The notes: a model not told the origin generated them from the sequence alone. A DNA stretch of 64,000 bases from Candidatus Obscuribacterales bacterium (GCA_021732085.1 JAKFVQ010000030.1:1-64000), one strand, 5' to 3'. Counted from the stretch's first letter, positions 17,807 through 26,326 are shown. Numbers and translations: made by a program.

Positions 17807-18721
17807 CTAGACCCCCTGCAATAAGCGCAGTACGTAGTAAACCGAGGGAACAACAAACAAGAGCCCATCAATGCGGTCGAGCACACCACCGAAGCCTGGC
17901 AGCCAGGTCCCTGCATCTTTCATTTCAAAGTATCTCTTCAATGAAGATTCGAAAAGATCACCAAAGATTCCAGCCACTGCTACTACCAGTGGTATCATCG
18001 CCAAGACCAGCGGAGCAACGTGAACACCCGACGACATTGTCATTAATGCAAATCCTGCGTAAGCACCAAAGACACTTCCAGCGGCGCCGGACCAGGTCTT
18101 GTTCGGGCTAAGAGAGCTCGCCAACTTCGGTCCTTTGAGAGTCTTTCCGAACACAAATGCCATAATATTGGCAATTGCGCTGGACGCTATAACGGACAAA
18201 ACCATCCCGACTCCGCCAGCTGGTGATTGAAATAAGGCAACCATGTGACCGGCCAAGAACGGAACATAGAAGATTCCGAGCACACTAATTGCAAGATGGT
18301 CGAACTTCTCTGCTTTTGACATAGCAATGCCGGCAAGCAAAATGAAGCCAAGAAATACAGCCGGCGTCAAGAACGTAGTACGCAAAACCGTGACGAATGG
18401 CAACACGAACGCAAAAAGCAACAGAACGATCTCAGCCTCTTTGCTTTGCTTAGTGATTCTGCAATATTCAAAGGTGCCAGCGACACCAACGAGTGCAACA
18501 AGAAGCGTGAAAGGTATAAGCCCTGATAAAGTGCAAGCTAAAGAGACGACTGTAATAGTAAACCAGGAAAACCAACGAAGCAGAAGCTGTTTCTTCAAAT
18601 CAAGATCCCTGGTGAATCGGCGCCCCGCCAAAACACCAAACAGGCCGACCGATAGCAACCCGCTTAAAGTGGAGGCAAGAGGAACGAACAAACTATTTGC
18701 CAGCGGATTTGAGATCCACAT
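17807..18721 (-). CDS. Phosphatidate cytidylyltransferase (CdsA/YnbB-like)
   Basis: The 304-residue protein has about eight membrane segments. The CDP-diglyceride synthase signature is near the C-terminus: SLKRYFEMKD then LPGFGGVLDRID. The usual PGHGG is PGFGG here. The enzyme makes CDP-diacylglycerol from phosphatidate and CTP. It overlaps the upstream CDP-alcohol phosphotransferase gene by 29 bases, so the two are translated together. Presence of the substrate-making and substrate-using enzymes in one operon recalls E. coli ynbA-ynbB. Whether it is the main housekeeping CdsA or a paralog cannot be told from this window. Confidence 0.9.
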   Translation of the reverse strand: MWISNPLANSLFVPLASTLSGLLSVGLFGVLAGRRFTRDLDLKKQLLLRWFSWFTITVVSLACTLSGLIPFTLLVALVGVAGTFEYCRITKQSKEAEIVLLLFAFVLPFVTVLRTTFLTPAVFLGFILLAGIAMSKAEKFDHLAISVLGIFYVPFLAGHMVALFQSPAGGVGMVLSVIASSAIANIMAFVFGKTLKGPKLASSLSPNKTWSGAAGSVFGAYAGFALMTMSSGVHVAPLVLAMIPLVVAVAGIFGDLFESSLKRYFEMKDAGTWLPGFGGVLDRIDGLLFVVPSVYYVLRLLQGV

Positions 18722-19331
18722 AAGTTCTCACTCCTCTCTGAAGCAATGTGATTACCGTCGCTACAAAAACGATGGCAAGATAGCCATCAATAACCGTGCA
18801 TGCTGGCAGAACGCCTTTCTGATCAAGAAAGAAAGCTAGCGGACCCATTAAGCCAAACAGGACCATGCGATCAGCTTTTCCCATCAAACCGCCAAACTGT
18901 CGCTTTGCACCGGCAGCTTTCGACAGCACACCCATGAAGCTGGAAAGAAGAACGCTAACAAGAACGCTTGCAAGGAGCGGTCCATTGGCCTGGCGCGAAA
19001 GGAATAGTCCGGCAAATATTGCAAGATCCGACAGGCGGTCGGAAAACTCGTTTAACACTTCCCCCCAAGCACGCGCGCTTCCTGTGCGTGTCGCAACCAT
19101 TCCGTCCAATGCGTTGAGAGCGGTACGAACAAATGCGACGACGGGCGAAGTACAAAGCAACCAGAGCATTCCAGGTAGGCTGCACATCGCCAAAGAAACA
19201 GCGCCAGCAATCGAGACAGCAAAGGCAGCCAGAGTGATTGCGTCCGGATGCACTTTTGCACTAACGAGGGCGTCCTCAAGAGGAGTCAATGCCTTTTGGA
19301 AGAGTGGCTTTATTGCATAAATGCCGTTCAT
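18693..19331 (-). CDS. CDP-alcohol phosphatidyltransferase family protein
   Basis: The 212-residue membrane protein carries the CDP-alcohol phosphotransferase motif in its variant form: DGMVATR, then GEVLNEFSDRLSD. The usual GxxxDxxxD has Asn at its first Asp, as in the LNE(L/F)xD subgroup. These enzymes transfer a phosphatidyl group from CDP-diacylglycerol to an alcohol (glycerol phosphate, inositol phosphate or serine); which one is unknown here. An ATG at 19331 with AAGGA ahead is preferred to the TTG at 19346. First gene of the three-gene lipid operon. Confidence 0.87.
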   Translation of the reverse strand: MNGIYAIKPLFQKALTPLEDALVSAKVHPDAITLAAFAVSIAGAVSLAMCSLPGMLWLLCTSPVVAFVRTALNALDGMVATRTGSARAWGEVLNEFSDRLSDLAIFAGLFLSRQANGPLLASVLVSVLLSSFMGVLSKAAGAKRQFGGLMGKADRMVLFGLMGPLAFFLDQKGVLPACTVIDGYLAIVFVATVITLLQRGVRTYVDLKSAGK

Positions 19332-19825
19332 GAGTTTTCCTTTCAAGCCGAACGAGATGCCCAGGAAGTATCAAAACTTCCGGCGGCAAAAACATTTTGT
19401 AAGTACTAATGTGACCGATCCGCGACTCACCTTGATCGCCCACAGAACAGCTGTCAAAGTGTAACGCGTCCTCGTTAGCGCAGGCATGCTAGTTGGATTT
19501 GGGTGGGACACGGCTGCTTACGCGCAGGAAGCTATAAGCAGCGTGAGACTGGAAAGCATAATGCTGGAATGGTTTCAGACTTTGTAAAAACCAAGAATCA
19601 ATGAGTCGTAAGCAAAGTTTTCTTGATCCGAATTCCACATTTCTGCAAAGCCATTAGTGTCAACTACATCTCTTCTCCATCCCGGGTCTCAGCCAACTTC
19701 TATTCAACGTATCTGCTACTTCCAAATGGACACCTCGGTGTTCTGGTGTTAGCTGAGCTTCATCGAGATGCAGATGTTTCAACACGCGGGGAACTTGGTT
19801 CCTCAGCAAAACTCGGAGATCAACC
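19332..19825. other. Divergent intergenic region upstream of GC-rich block 1
   Basis: The spacer separates the lipid operon from the first GC-rich membrane protein gene. Composition is mixed and no frame with family resemblance occurs. It must hold the promoters of both flanking units; I could not assign a convincing -35/-10 pair. Confidence 0.45.
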
Positions 19826-20146
19826 ATGAAATTCGACTTCCATTCGGTGACCTTCTACGTGCTCGCAGCGATCATCGCCGGCGTCATGGGCTACATGTTC
19901 TTCCCGGGCAACCTGCTCTACATCGGCGCGGGCGTCGTGATGGCTGCCGCCATGAACTTCTTCAACTTCTTCTCCGGTGGCGGTGCGCGTGAGACCAGCG
20001 ACGCCGAAGGGTGCTTCGCTGTCTTCGTGCTGATCAGCCTTTTCGTCACCGGCTACTTCATTCAGCAGGACGCGCTCTGGATCTTCGGCGCCGCCGTCAT
20101 GGGCAACATCGTCGCCGCGACCATCCGCAAGGCGTTCGGCAACTGA
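19826..20146 (+). CDS. Small membrane protein of unknown function
   Basis: The 106-residue product has four hydrophobic segments (about residues 8-28, 30-50, 62-80 and 82-100) separated by short polar loops, with a GGGARETSDAEG loop in the middle. No family is recognised. Codon use is strongly GC-biased at third positions, unlike the lipid operon next to it. GGAG stands eight bases before the ATG, and a strong hairpin follows at 20211-20246, so it is a single-gene unit. Confidence 0.75.
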   Translation: MKFDFHSVTFYVLAAIIAGVMGYMFFPGNLLYIGAGVVMAAAMNFFNFFSGGGARETSDAEGCFAVFVLISLFVTGYFIQQDALWIFGAAVMGNIVAATIRKAFGN

Positions 20147-20210
20147 GCCACACTGAACAAGAACCGAGAGTGAGTAACTCTAAGTAGCGAAATCGTCTCC
20201 GTTCGAACGG

Positions 20211-20246
20211 GAACCATCGGTGCTGCCTCGCGCGCGCCGATGGTTC
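20211..20246 (+). terminator. Hairpin behind the 19826 gene
   Basis: Perfect ten-base inverted repeat GAACCATCGG / CCGATGGTTC with a 16-base loop, followed by TCTCTCATT. Likely terminator for the small membrane protein gene. Confidence 0.7.
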
Positions 20247-20335
20247 TCTCTCATTACTGCCTTCCAAAAAGCTCATTCCCTTCTCAACCGCTTTTCAAAA
20301 ATCGACCGACTACTATCTCTTGTAGCATTCACAAA

Positions 20336-20459
20336 GCGAAAGGAGAAAGGGAGAAAGGGCGAAAGGAAGAGAGAGAGAGTGGCGGTGGGACGAAGAAAGG
20401 AGGGAGGGAAGGAAGGAAGGAAGGAAGGAAGGAAGGAAGAGGAAGTAGTAGTAGTAGTA
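20336..20459. repeat. Purine-rich microsatellite with (GGAA)8 and (GTA)5
   Basis: Purine-rich tract on the plus strand. It starts with irregular GAAAGG/GAGAGA units, then an unbroken 54-base purine run at 20392-20445 that contains eight perfect GGAA copies (20407-20438), and ends with five GTA copies (20445-20459). It lies between two GC-rich genes that point at each other. Open frames spanning it are artefacts of the repeat. Such a mirror-symmetric tract can form triplex DNA and is prone to slippage. Confidence 0.9.
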
Positions 20460-20554
20460 CTAGGGAAGCCATCACGGGGATGCGCAAGCATTCGCCGTCT
20501 TCTTCTGCAGCACGACTCGTGAAATGGCGGCAGATGCGCCAGGTGCCGAGTGCA

Positions 20555-20592
20555 GCAAGGGGGAGAGCGCGAACTCCTGCTCTCCCCCTTGC
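20555..20592 (-). terminator. Hairpin behind the 20615 gene
   Basis: Perfect 14-base inverted repeat GCAAGGGGGAGAGC / GCTCTCCCCCTTGC with a ten-base loop, starting 22 bases after the stop of the minus-strand gene. No clear U-run follows. It also faces the unit coming from the left. Confidence 0.75.
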
Positions 20593-20614
20593 ATTACTGG
20601 TTAGCGATTATGCC

Positions 20615-21082
20615 TCAGTTTTTGCCGACTTGCACCGTGACGACAATGTCGAGCGAATACGTGCGGGTGTCTCCGTCGTAAACGTACTCGAGCTTCGGCT
20701 CGAGACCCGACATGCGAAGATGCCAGAAGACCATCTCGCCCGCGAATTGCAGGAGGGACGGATCCGGCTGCCCAGCGTCGAGCATACGGGGAAGAGTGCC
20801 CGGATACTCTTGCGCATTCAGTTGCATAGCCGAGACCTTGACCTCGGTCTGCTCGGCGCCGCTGGCAGCGATCGCCTTGGCAATCGCCAACGGAAGCTGA
20901 CCGATGACGCTGAATCCACGAAGCAGCGCGATTTCGGTGCTGCCGTTCGACTCGAGACCCCAGATCGCCTGGTGCCCGATCGAAGCTGCCTGTTTCCGAG
21001 CATCGAATCCTGCTTGAATCGCCATCAGGCGCATCACGACATCATTGCCACCAAAGGCAGTGGCGAGGAATTTGCTCATCAT
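20615..21082 (-). CDS. Hypothetical protein, GC-rich
   Basis: The 155-residue product (or 154 from the second ATG) is not recognised. Part of it (IALLRGFSVIGQLPLAIAKA) is a hydrophobic or amphipathic helix. The C-terminal 50 residues look beta-rich, ending in TRTYSLDIVVTVQVGKN. There is no signal peptide. AGGAG precedes the double ATG. Only 36 bases separate it from the PDZ/S41 gene upstream, so both may be on one transcript that ends at the 20555-20592 hairpin. Codon use is GC-biased. Confidence 0.7.
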   Translation of the reverse strand: MMSKFLATAFGGNDVVMRLMAIQAGFDARKQAASIGHQAIWGLESNGSTEIALLRGFSVIGQLPLAIAKAIAASGAEQTEVKVSAMQLNAQEYPGTLPRMLDAGQPDPSLLQFAGEMVFWHLRMSGLEPKLEYVYDGDTRTYSLDIVVTVQVGKN

Positions 21083-21118
21083 TTGTTCTCCTACTTGTTG
21101 ATGAGATGCCCAGCGCAG

Positions 21119-23263
21119 TCAGCGCTGGACGCGATTGATCGAGATGTCCTTGGAGCCCCGTGAGGACTTCTTGTACATCTCGAGGTGCTGATGAATTTCA
21201 CGCTTGGGCATGCCATGCCGCCAGCTGCGCTGCGACGACACGGTCTTGCCTTCTGCGTTGTACCAGAACACGCCGATCTCGACAGTCGGGAAGTTCTTCA
21301 CTTCGCCGGCGGCATCGGGATTCTCCTTAACGTCGACGATGCTGAAGCTGATTGCACCCTCGTACTGCTTGCTGACGTCGTTGACTATGGCAGCTTGCAT
21401 CTTGCTCAGCTCCGAGCCGTCCACGAACGCCTTGACGACGATTTCGCCACGCACAGGCGTTCGGTCGGCATTGTCCTTCGAGAGCAACGCAAAGCCGGAA
21501 ACTACCGCGACTGGCACGAAGATAATGCCAAGGAGGAAGCAAATCAGCTTGCCGGCGGACTGCTTTTTCTCCAACGGCTTCTTCGTGTCCACATTGTCCT
21601 TGGGAGCTTCGGAAGGCTCCACTGGCTCGTCTGACTCAGCCGGCTCTTCCTCGGATTTGGCTGGAGTCATCCAACGGGAGTAGAAGCTGAACAGAACGAT
21701 TAGACCGCAAATCACTGAGCTGAAGATAACCGCCCAGAAGAACATGACGTACTGCGACATCCACAGTCCATCGCCGCGGATCTCGGCAAGAGCCTGGTCC
21801 ACGATCTCGCCGGAGGACCAGCTGGTCACATCCGGCTGTACTTGCGGGAGCAACTGCCCATCGGCTGTCGTCACGCGTCCGGCTCGTGCGAGCACTGTGA
21901 CCGGCGAACCGTCGACCACGACAGTGTATGCTGCCGTAAGCACGGTCTTACCTGCGGTCACGTGACCGATGACGCGAGCACGCCCTGACTTTTGCAGAGC
22001 TGAGGCGAGCGCTTCGGCTGTACCGGAGGTATTACCATCGGTAAGGACGGTGAGCCGCTTGTCGAAGCGCTTCCCGGAGATGGTAATTTCCACCGTAGAG
22101 TCCGCCTTAGTGCCGGTTTCCTTGCGGAAAAGCTTGCCGTCCTTGAGGACGTAAGAGGTCTGCAGACTCGCACCATCAACGGTGCTAAGCACAAAACCAT
22201 CCGTCATCAAGCGAGCTGCGAACCGAGCGGCAATTTCAGCGTCGTTGCCTTTGGCGCCGCGCAGGTCCAGGATCAAATCCTGATGCTGGTTGAAGTCCTC
22301 CAGGAACTCATCCATGCGTTCAGGCAGCATCTGCCAGTCCAGATGACTCAAGGACATCCGATACCAGTCGTCGCTGCCACCCATCTGTCCAGAAAGGTCC
22401 CAGATGGTAAGCATGAAGTTTTCCATCGCCTTGCGCTGAACGGCGATGGACTCAAATCCTCCATCGCGCAAGATCTTGAGGTCCACGAACGAACCGGCAG
22501 CACCATTGTCCAGCAGCTTGCGAACTTCCTCGTAAGACCTGCCGTCGATGCTGGCGCCGTTGATAGCGACGATGATGTCGCCATCTTTAACACCGGCAGC
22601 CTTTGCCGGCGACTTACCCCAAGTCCCGCGGACCTCGAAGGCAGTGCGCGCCAACGGGCTCACTTCGATGCCGAGCTTTTCATCGATGTCACGCTGCACT
22701 TTTAGATCGCGAGCGACTCCATCGCGGAAGAGCCCGAGCGTTGCGTAGCTGCCGGGCGTGCCCTGCAACATCTCGATTGCCTGGTGCCGTGTCTTGTTGG
22801 AGACCGGCTTGCTGTCGACACCGACGATGATGTCTCCCTTGCGAAGCCCAGCTTCCTGCGCGGTCGAATCGTCCATGACGGAACTGACTTCCAGCCCACG
22901 TTCGACGATCTGGATCTCGTTGATCGAAACCCCGATGCCGATTTCGCTGCTGGTCACCTTCAGCTCCTGCGCCACCGCTGCCGGTGCCGAAAGGACCTGA
23001 TACTCGCTCAAAGCGGCAGACGCGAAGGCACGCTTTAGAGCAGCGCGCACGGCTTCAGCCGAGTCGAGCTTGCCGGCGAATTCAGCCGAAAGTTTGTTGC
23101 AGTCCAAACGAGCACCGTCCGGATGACGCGCAGCGACTTCGCGGCAAAGCTGATTGAAGGCGTCCTGATATTTGGACGTCTCGGCAGCGCTTGCGGGCAA
23201 AGCAGTGAGTGTCAACGCGAGTACGAGGCTCGATACCAAAATTCGAAAACCATGTTTGAGCAT
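21119..23263 (-). CDS. Secreted/membrane protein: two PDZ domains, S41-like protease domain, thioredoxin-like tail
   Basis: The 714-residue protein has a signal peptide (1-27, ending SAA), two PDZ domains (about 105-190 and 195-277, each with a GDII(V/A)-type strand), and a C-terminal-processing-peptidase-like (S41) domain (about 280-470) with VLTDGNTSGTAEALASAL and HVTAGKT. Two transmembrane helices follow (about 508-535 and 570-592), with an acidic Pro/Glu linker between. The last 100 residues look like a thioredoxin fold (IVVKAFVDGSELSKM..., NFPTVEIGVF) without the CxxC pair. The lysine of the S41 dyad is K439, but the residue 25 positions before it, where the serine belongs, is G414, with S413 next to it. 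It may be inactive or use a shifted serine. Substrate unknown. Confidence 0.8.
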   Translation of the reverse strand: MLKHGFRILVSSLVLALTLTALPASAAETSKYQDAFNQLCREVAARHPDGARLDCNKLSAEFAGKLDSAEAVRAALKRAFASAALSEYQVLSAPAAVAQELKVTSSEIGIGVSINEIQIVERGLEVSSVMDDSTAQEAGLRKGDIIVGVDSKPVSNKTRHQAIEMLQGTPGSYATLGLFRDGVARDLKVQRDIDEKLGIEVSPLARTAFEVRGTWGKSPAKAAGVKDGDIIVAINGASIDGRSYEEVRKLLDNGAAGSFVDLKILRDGGFESIAVQRKAMENFMLTIWDLSGQMGGSDDWYRMSLSHLDWQMLPERMDEFLEDFNQHQDLILDLRGAKGNDAEIAARFAARLMTDGFVLSTVDGASLQTSYVLKDGKLFRKETGTKADSTVEITISGKRFDKRLTVLTDGNTSGTAEALASALQKSGRARVIGHVTAGKTVLTAAYTVVVDGSPVTVLARAGRVTTADGQLLPQVQPDVTSWSSGEIVDQALAEIRGDGLWMSQYVMFFWAVIFSSVICGLIVLFSFYSRWMTPAKSEEEPAESDEPVEPSEAPKDNVDTKKPLEKKQSAGKLICFLLGIIFVPVAVVSGFALLSKDNADRTPVRGEIVVKAFVDGSELSKMQAAIVNDVSKQYEGAISFSIVDVKENPDAAGEVKNFPTVEIGVFWYNAEGKTVSSQRSWRHGMPKREIHQHLEMYKKSSRGSKDISINRVQR

Positions 23264-23321
23264 GGCTCACCTCTTTCTGCCAGGTTTCTCTGACTTTGGA
23301 GTTTAGTTTTAGCGAAGAAAT

Positions 23322-23729
23322 TTATCTCTTGCCGGTCTTCTTCTTGCTCAACCGGTTATTCACGCGCGCAAGCAACGTAGCAGTGCGCTTGCTTGGCTTG
23401 AACTGACGATAGACCGAACCGCGACCCTTCTGGTAGGCAATCGCAGTGCGGAATTGAGCGGCGGTGAGGTCGATGACCTCGCCAGTCTCACGGTGCTTGA
23501 GATAATAGTGCTTGACGCCCTCATGCACGATACTGGCAGGCATATACCCCGAATTCTTGCCGCCGAGCAGATAGTACATCGCTTCGGTGGCCACGTAGCA
23601 GTGTCCGCCGAGTCGATGCTTCTTCTGGAGAAACTGGAATTCTTCCTTCACGAGCTCTGGAGTGAGCGAGGCGATAACAGCAGCCCCCAATTTCTTCACT
23701 TGAGCCGTGGCAGTGTTTTTACTTGCCAT
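23322..23729 (-). CDS. Small phage-type protein with Cys-His-Asp arrangement
   Basis: Starting at the ATG at 23729 (AAGGA upstream) the product has 135 residues. The centre reads GGHCYVATEAMYYLLGG, then KHYYLKH, then GEVIDLTAAQF, YQKGRG and PSKR. I recognise this order (Cys in a helix, H-Y/W-x-L, D-x-T-x-x-Q-F, GRG, PSKRA) from small uncharacterised proteins in phage genomes; the Cys, His and Asp order would suit a papain or transglutaminase-like fold. The catalytic idea is an inference. Third positions are GC-rich. A longer frame to 23855 adds an unconvincing Arg/Ser-rich leader. Confidence 0.65.
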   Translation of the reverse strand: MASKNTATAQVKKLGAAVIASLTPELVKEEFQFLQKKHRLGGHCYVATEAMYYLLGGKNSGYMPASIVHEGVKHYYLKHRETGEVIDLTAAQFRTAIAYQKGRGSVYRQFKPSKRTATLLARVNNRLSKKKTGKR

Positions 23730-24105
23730 GTCGGCTGTCCTTGTTGAAATTTCGCGATGCATCCTGGAGCAGCGAGCTGCTCGGAGAGTGTTGGTGAAAG
23801 CAAGATGCAATTTGGGCTTTAGAGATCTAGAACGCGAAATGAGAATAGAACTCAACAGTTCTATTTTTTATATGCGTAGTCAAGTGAGAGTGGCCCAGTG
23901 TGGCTTAGACTCAGCTAAAGTAACCTCTCCATCTGCGCTAGCGAACCAGAAGCACTTGCTATTTCAAGGTTTCGGGGATTCGGCAAATGCTAAGCTCGCA
24001 TGATTTATAACAAGCCGTATCATGATTGCGTGTTGTAAAGAGCCCTTGTTTTCTTACAAGCTGCTAATTTAATCGCATCAGTATCCGGTTACGGGACAAC
24101 AAACA
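23730..24105. other. Divergent intergenic region before the caspase gene
   Basis: AT-rich spacer with promoters expected for both directions. A small hairpin CTTGT/ACAAG occurs at 24045-24060. No gene, RNA or long repeat seen. Confidence 0.45.
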
Positions 24106-25398
24106 ATGAACCGATTGGCAGTCAGCATTCTTCTTGGCACAAGCATCCTGCTTCCGTCCAGCTTGCTTATTGCAATGCCTCCACAAAGCAGAGCGCAGAA
24201 GGATCACGCAGCATCCTCGGTCAATGTCCTGAAAACGCAAAATTCGCAGATTGAATGGGAAGCAGCCAAGTCAAAAGATGCTCGGACGAGAATGATTGCA
24301 CAACTACCAGCCGCACAAAGCTCCGGGAAGAGGCAGTCATGGGATCCAGCTCACACATGGGCGTTCCTTGTTTGTGTGATGAGCTGGCCGAAAAAAGCGG
24401 GGCTGGATGCTTTCGACACTGAAAATCGAAAGGATTTGAAGCTGCGTGACGAACTGCTCAAACAAGGAGTCCCAGCCGACCATATCGTGTTCATTTCAGA
24501 CAAAAACGCGATGCTCAAAACAATCAACGACCAATTATCCGCAATGCTAGCGCGAACTCAGCCCGGAGATTTCCTTCTCACTTACTACTGCGGACATGGC
24601 TGGACGAGCGACGGAGAAGCATTCTTCGGGAACTATGATGCCGATGATAATGACAATCACTGCTGGCGTGTATCCTCATTTGTCCAAAAACTCTCGAAAG
24701 AATTCAGAGGCTCATCTGCACTGCTCACTGCTGATTGCTGCCATTCCGGCGCTCTCGGCGAAGAAATGAGCAGAAAGAAAACAGATTTCAATTACGCAAC
24801 GCTCAGCTCTTCAACTTCTGCGATTTCGTCCACCGGGAACTGGACTTTCACATCCGGTCTGCTCGATAGCTTGCAAGGGCATCGTTATGCCGACTACGAC
24901 AATAACGGACTCGTAACCTACAGTGAGCTTGCAAAATATCTTCAGTCGGAAATGCAAACCATCGAGAAGCAGAATACAGCTACTTCCCGGTCGAGTGGAT
25001 TCGATCCGAATTTCGCAATCTCCAAAGTTCGTTTTCCTGACGAGACAATTCCGGAACTAGTGGAAGTTTTTTGGGAGAAGGAATGGTACCCGGCAAAAGT
25101 TGTAGAAAAAGCGCAAGGCAAAAGCCGCATTCGCTGGATAGAGATCGGTTGGGATGCACCAGCTTCCGACGAATGGGTGATCAATAAGAACATTCGCCCG
25201 ATGCGTCCAGAGGCGCTTAAGCTGCCGAAAGCGACGGCACAAAAGTGGCAAATCGGAACACGGTTAAAAGTGGAATTCGAAGGACAATACTACCCGGCGC
25301 AAATAATCAAATATCGCAACGGGAGCTATCTGGTCCATTACGATGATTATGAAAGCACTGATGACGAGTGGGTTGACGAAGAGCGCATGCGCCCTTAG
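24106..25398 (+). CDS. Secreted caspase-like peptidase with two C-terminal Tudor/agenet-like domains
   Basis: The 430-residue protein has a signal peptide (1-24). Residues 80-300 form a C14 caspase-like domain: the catalytic His is in YYCGHGW (H164), and the Cys in TADCCHSG (C212, aligning with DSCHSG). The last 125 residues hold two SH3-like units of the Tudor-knot/agenet type: LVEVFWEKEWYPAKV ending DEWVINKNIRP, and LKVEFEGQYYPAQI ending DEWVDEERMRP. Bacterial caspase homologs (orthocaspases) usually cut after Arg or Lys; what the Tudor units bind in a secreted protein is unclear. Both catalytic residues are present. Single gene, converging with the cyanophycinase-like gene. Confidence 0.87.
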   Translation: MNRLAVSILLGTSILLPSSLLIAMPPQSRAQKDHAASSVNVLKTQNSQIEWEAAKSKDARTRMIAQLPAAQSSGKRQSWDPAHTWAFLVCVMSWPKKAGLDAFDTENRKDLKLRDELLKQGVPADHIVFISDKNAMLKTINDQLSAMLARTQPGDFLLTYYCGHGWTSDGEAFFGNYDADDNDNHCWRVSSFVQKLSKEFRGSSALLTADCCHSGALGEEMSRKKTDFNYATLSSSTSAISSTGNWTFTSGLLDSLQGHRYADYDNNGLVTYSELAKYLQSEMQTIEKQNTATSRSSGFDPNFAISKVRFPDETIPELVEVFWEKEWYPAKVVEKAQGKSRIRWIEIGWDAPASDEWVINKNIRPMRPEALKLPKATAQKWQIGTRLKVEFEGQYYPAQIIKYRNGSYLVHYDDYESTDDEWVDEERMRP

Positions 25399-25441
25399 AT
25401 TTGACGAATCTTCGATGCAAACTTTTTAACAGCACCCACTA

Positions 25442-26326
25442 TTAACGCAAAGAGAATTTTTCACCGGCTGGATAAATGGAGTAGATTACATTTTTGATTG
25501 AGGCCATTTCACCGGCTGGACGGCTCTTCAGCTCGGAGGAAAAGTCAGCCGCTCTTTTATAAACATGCACGACTCCCACACCATGCACAGTGGCGCTATT
25601 CTTCGAAATTTCCACTGCCGTATCTTCATCCAATCCGATTCCGCCGATTCCATCCACCATGGACAAGCCCACCATTAGCCGATCTTGCCGGCCGCGGGGA
25701 TTGACATGTGTATCGACCATGTAGCCTGGGAGTAAGCCCAAGCCTTTTTCAATCATGAGTGAACCCTTCTTAGGTTTTCGGTCTTCCATGCCTCCGCCGA
25801 TCATCTCAATAGGAACGGCAGCTGCCCCGGCACTTGAGCCCCCGATAACACATCCATCTCTAAAGAGGTCTTTCAATTGTTCAACCTGATGTGGCTTCAA
25901 CAATTTCAACAAACGATTTTGATCACCACCAGTCATGTAAACAGCACTACATTTGGGCAAGTTTTCACTTGAATTCGTTGCTAAAACTTCAACACGCGCC
26001 GCACCGGCATTTTTGAAAAGCTTACTCATATCCTTTCCGGATGCTTTTGGGGAGACGCTAGAATGCGGGATAACAAGAATAAAGGCGTCTTTGCCACCGG
26101 CTATTTCAACAAAGCGCTTTAATACCTTGTCAGCAGCGCCGCCAATGATAAAAAGCTTGCCTTTGCATTCATCCAAATTTACTGAACGAGCCACCACTTT
26201 GCTGGCTGCGGCGCTCTGGGGCTCTTTGGCAGCATCGGGGTCAGCGCCCACCCCGCTGACACATGAGCTCGAAAGCAGAATAAACGAGCTTACCGCTGAC
26301 AACACCTGAATTAAATTGCGACCCAT
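25442..26326 (-). CDS. Cyanophycinase-like S51 peptidase, secreted
   Basis: The ATG at 26326 (GGAGAG nine bases ahead) gives 294 residues with an N-terminal signal sequence (MGRNLIQVLSAVSSFILL). The S51 fold is clear: LFIIGGAADK near the start, AVYMTGGDQNRLL, and the nucleophile elbow CVIGGSSAGAAA. Cyanophycinase degrades cyanophycin (poly-Asp-Arg) to dipeptides; a secreted form would use external polymer. S51 also includes dipeptidase E and similar enzymes, but the GGDQ and GLDEDTAVEI segments fit cyanophycinase best. No cyanophycin synthetase gene is in the window. Confidence 0.85.
   Translation of the reverse strand: MGRNLIQVLSAVSSFILLSSSCVSGVGADPDAAKEPQSAAASKVVARSVNLDECKGKLFIIGGAADKVLKRFVEIAGGKDAFILVIPHSSVSPKASGKDMSKLFKNAGAARVEVLATNSSENLPKCSAVYMTGGDQNRLLKLLKPHQVEQLKDLFRDGCVIGGSSAGAAAVPIEMIGGGMEDRKPKKGSLMIEKGLGLLPGYMVDTHVNPRGRQDRLMVGLSMVDGIGGIGLDEDTAVEISKNSATVHGVGVVHVYKRAADFSSELKSRPAGEMASIKNVIYSIYPAGEKFSLR

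Noticed and set aside
20240..21163. Long plus-strand open frame (307 codons) crossing the microsatellite and two real minus-strand genes
   Set aside because: It lacks a ribosome binding site, contains low-complexity repeat-encoded sequence, and its second half is antisense to a GC-rich gene, where such shadows are expected.
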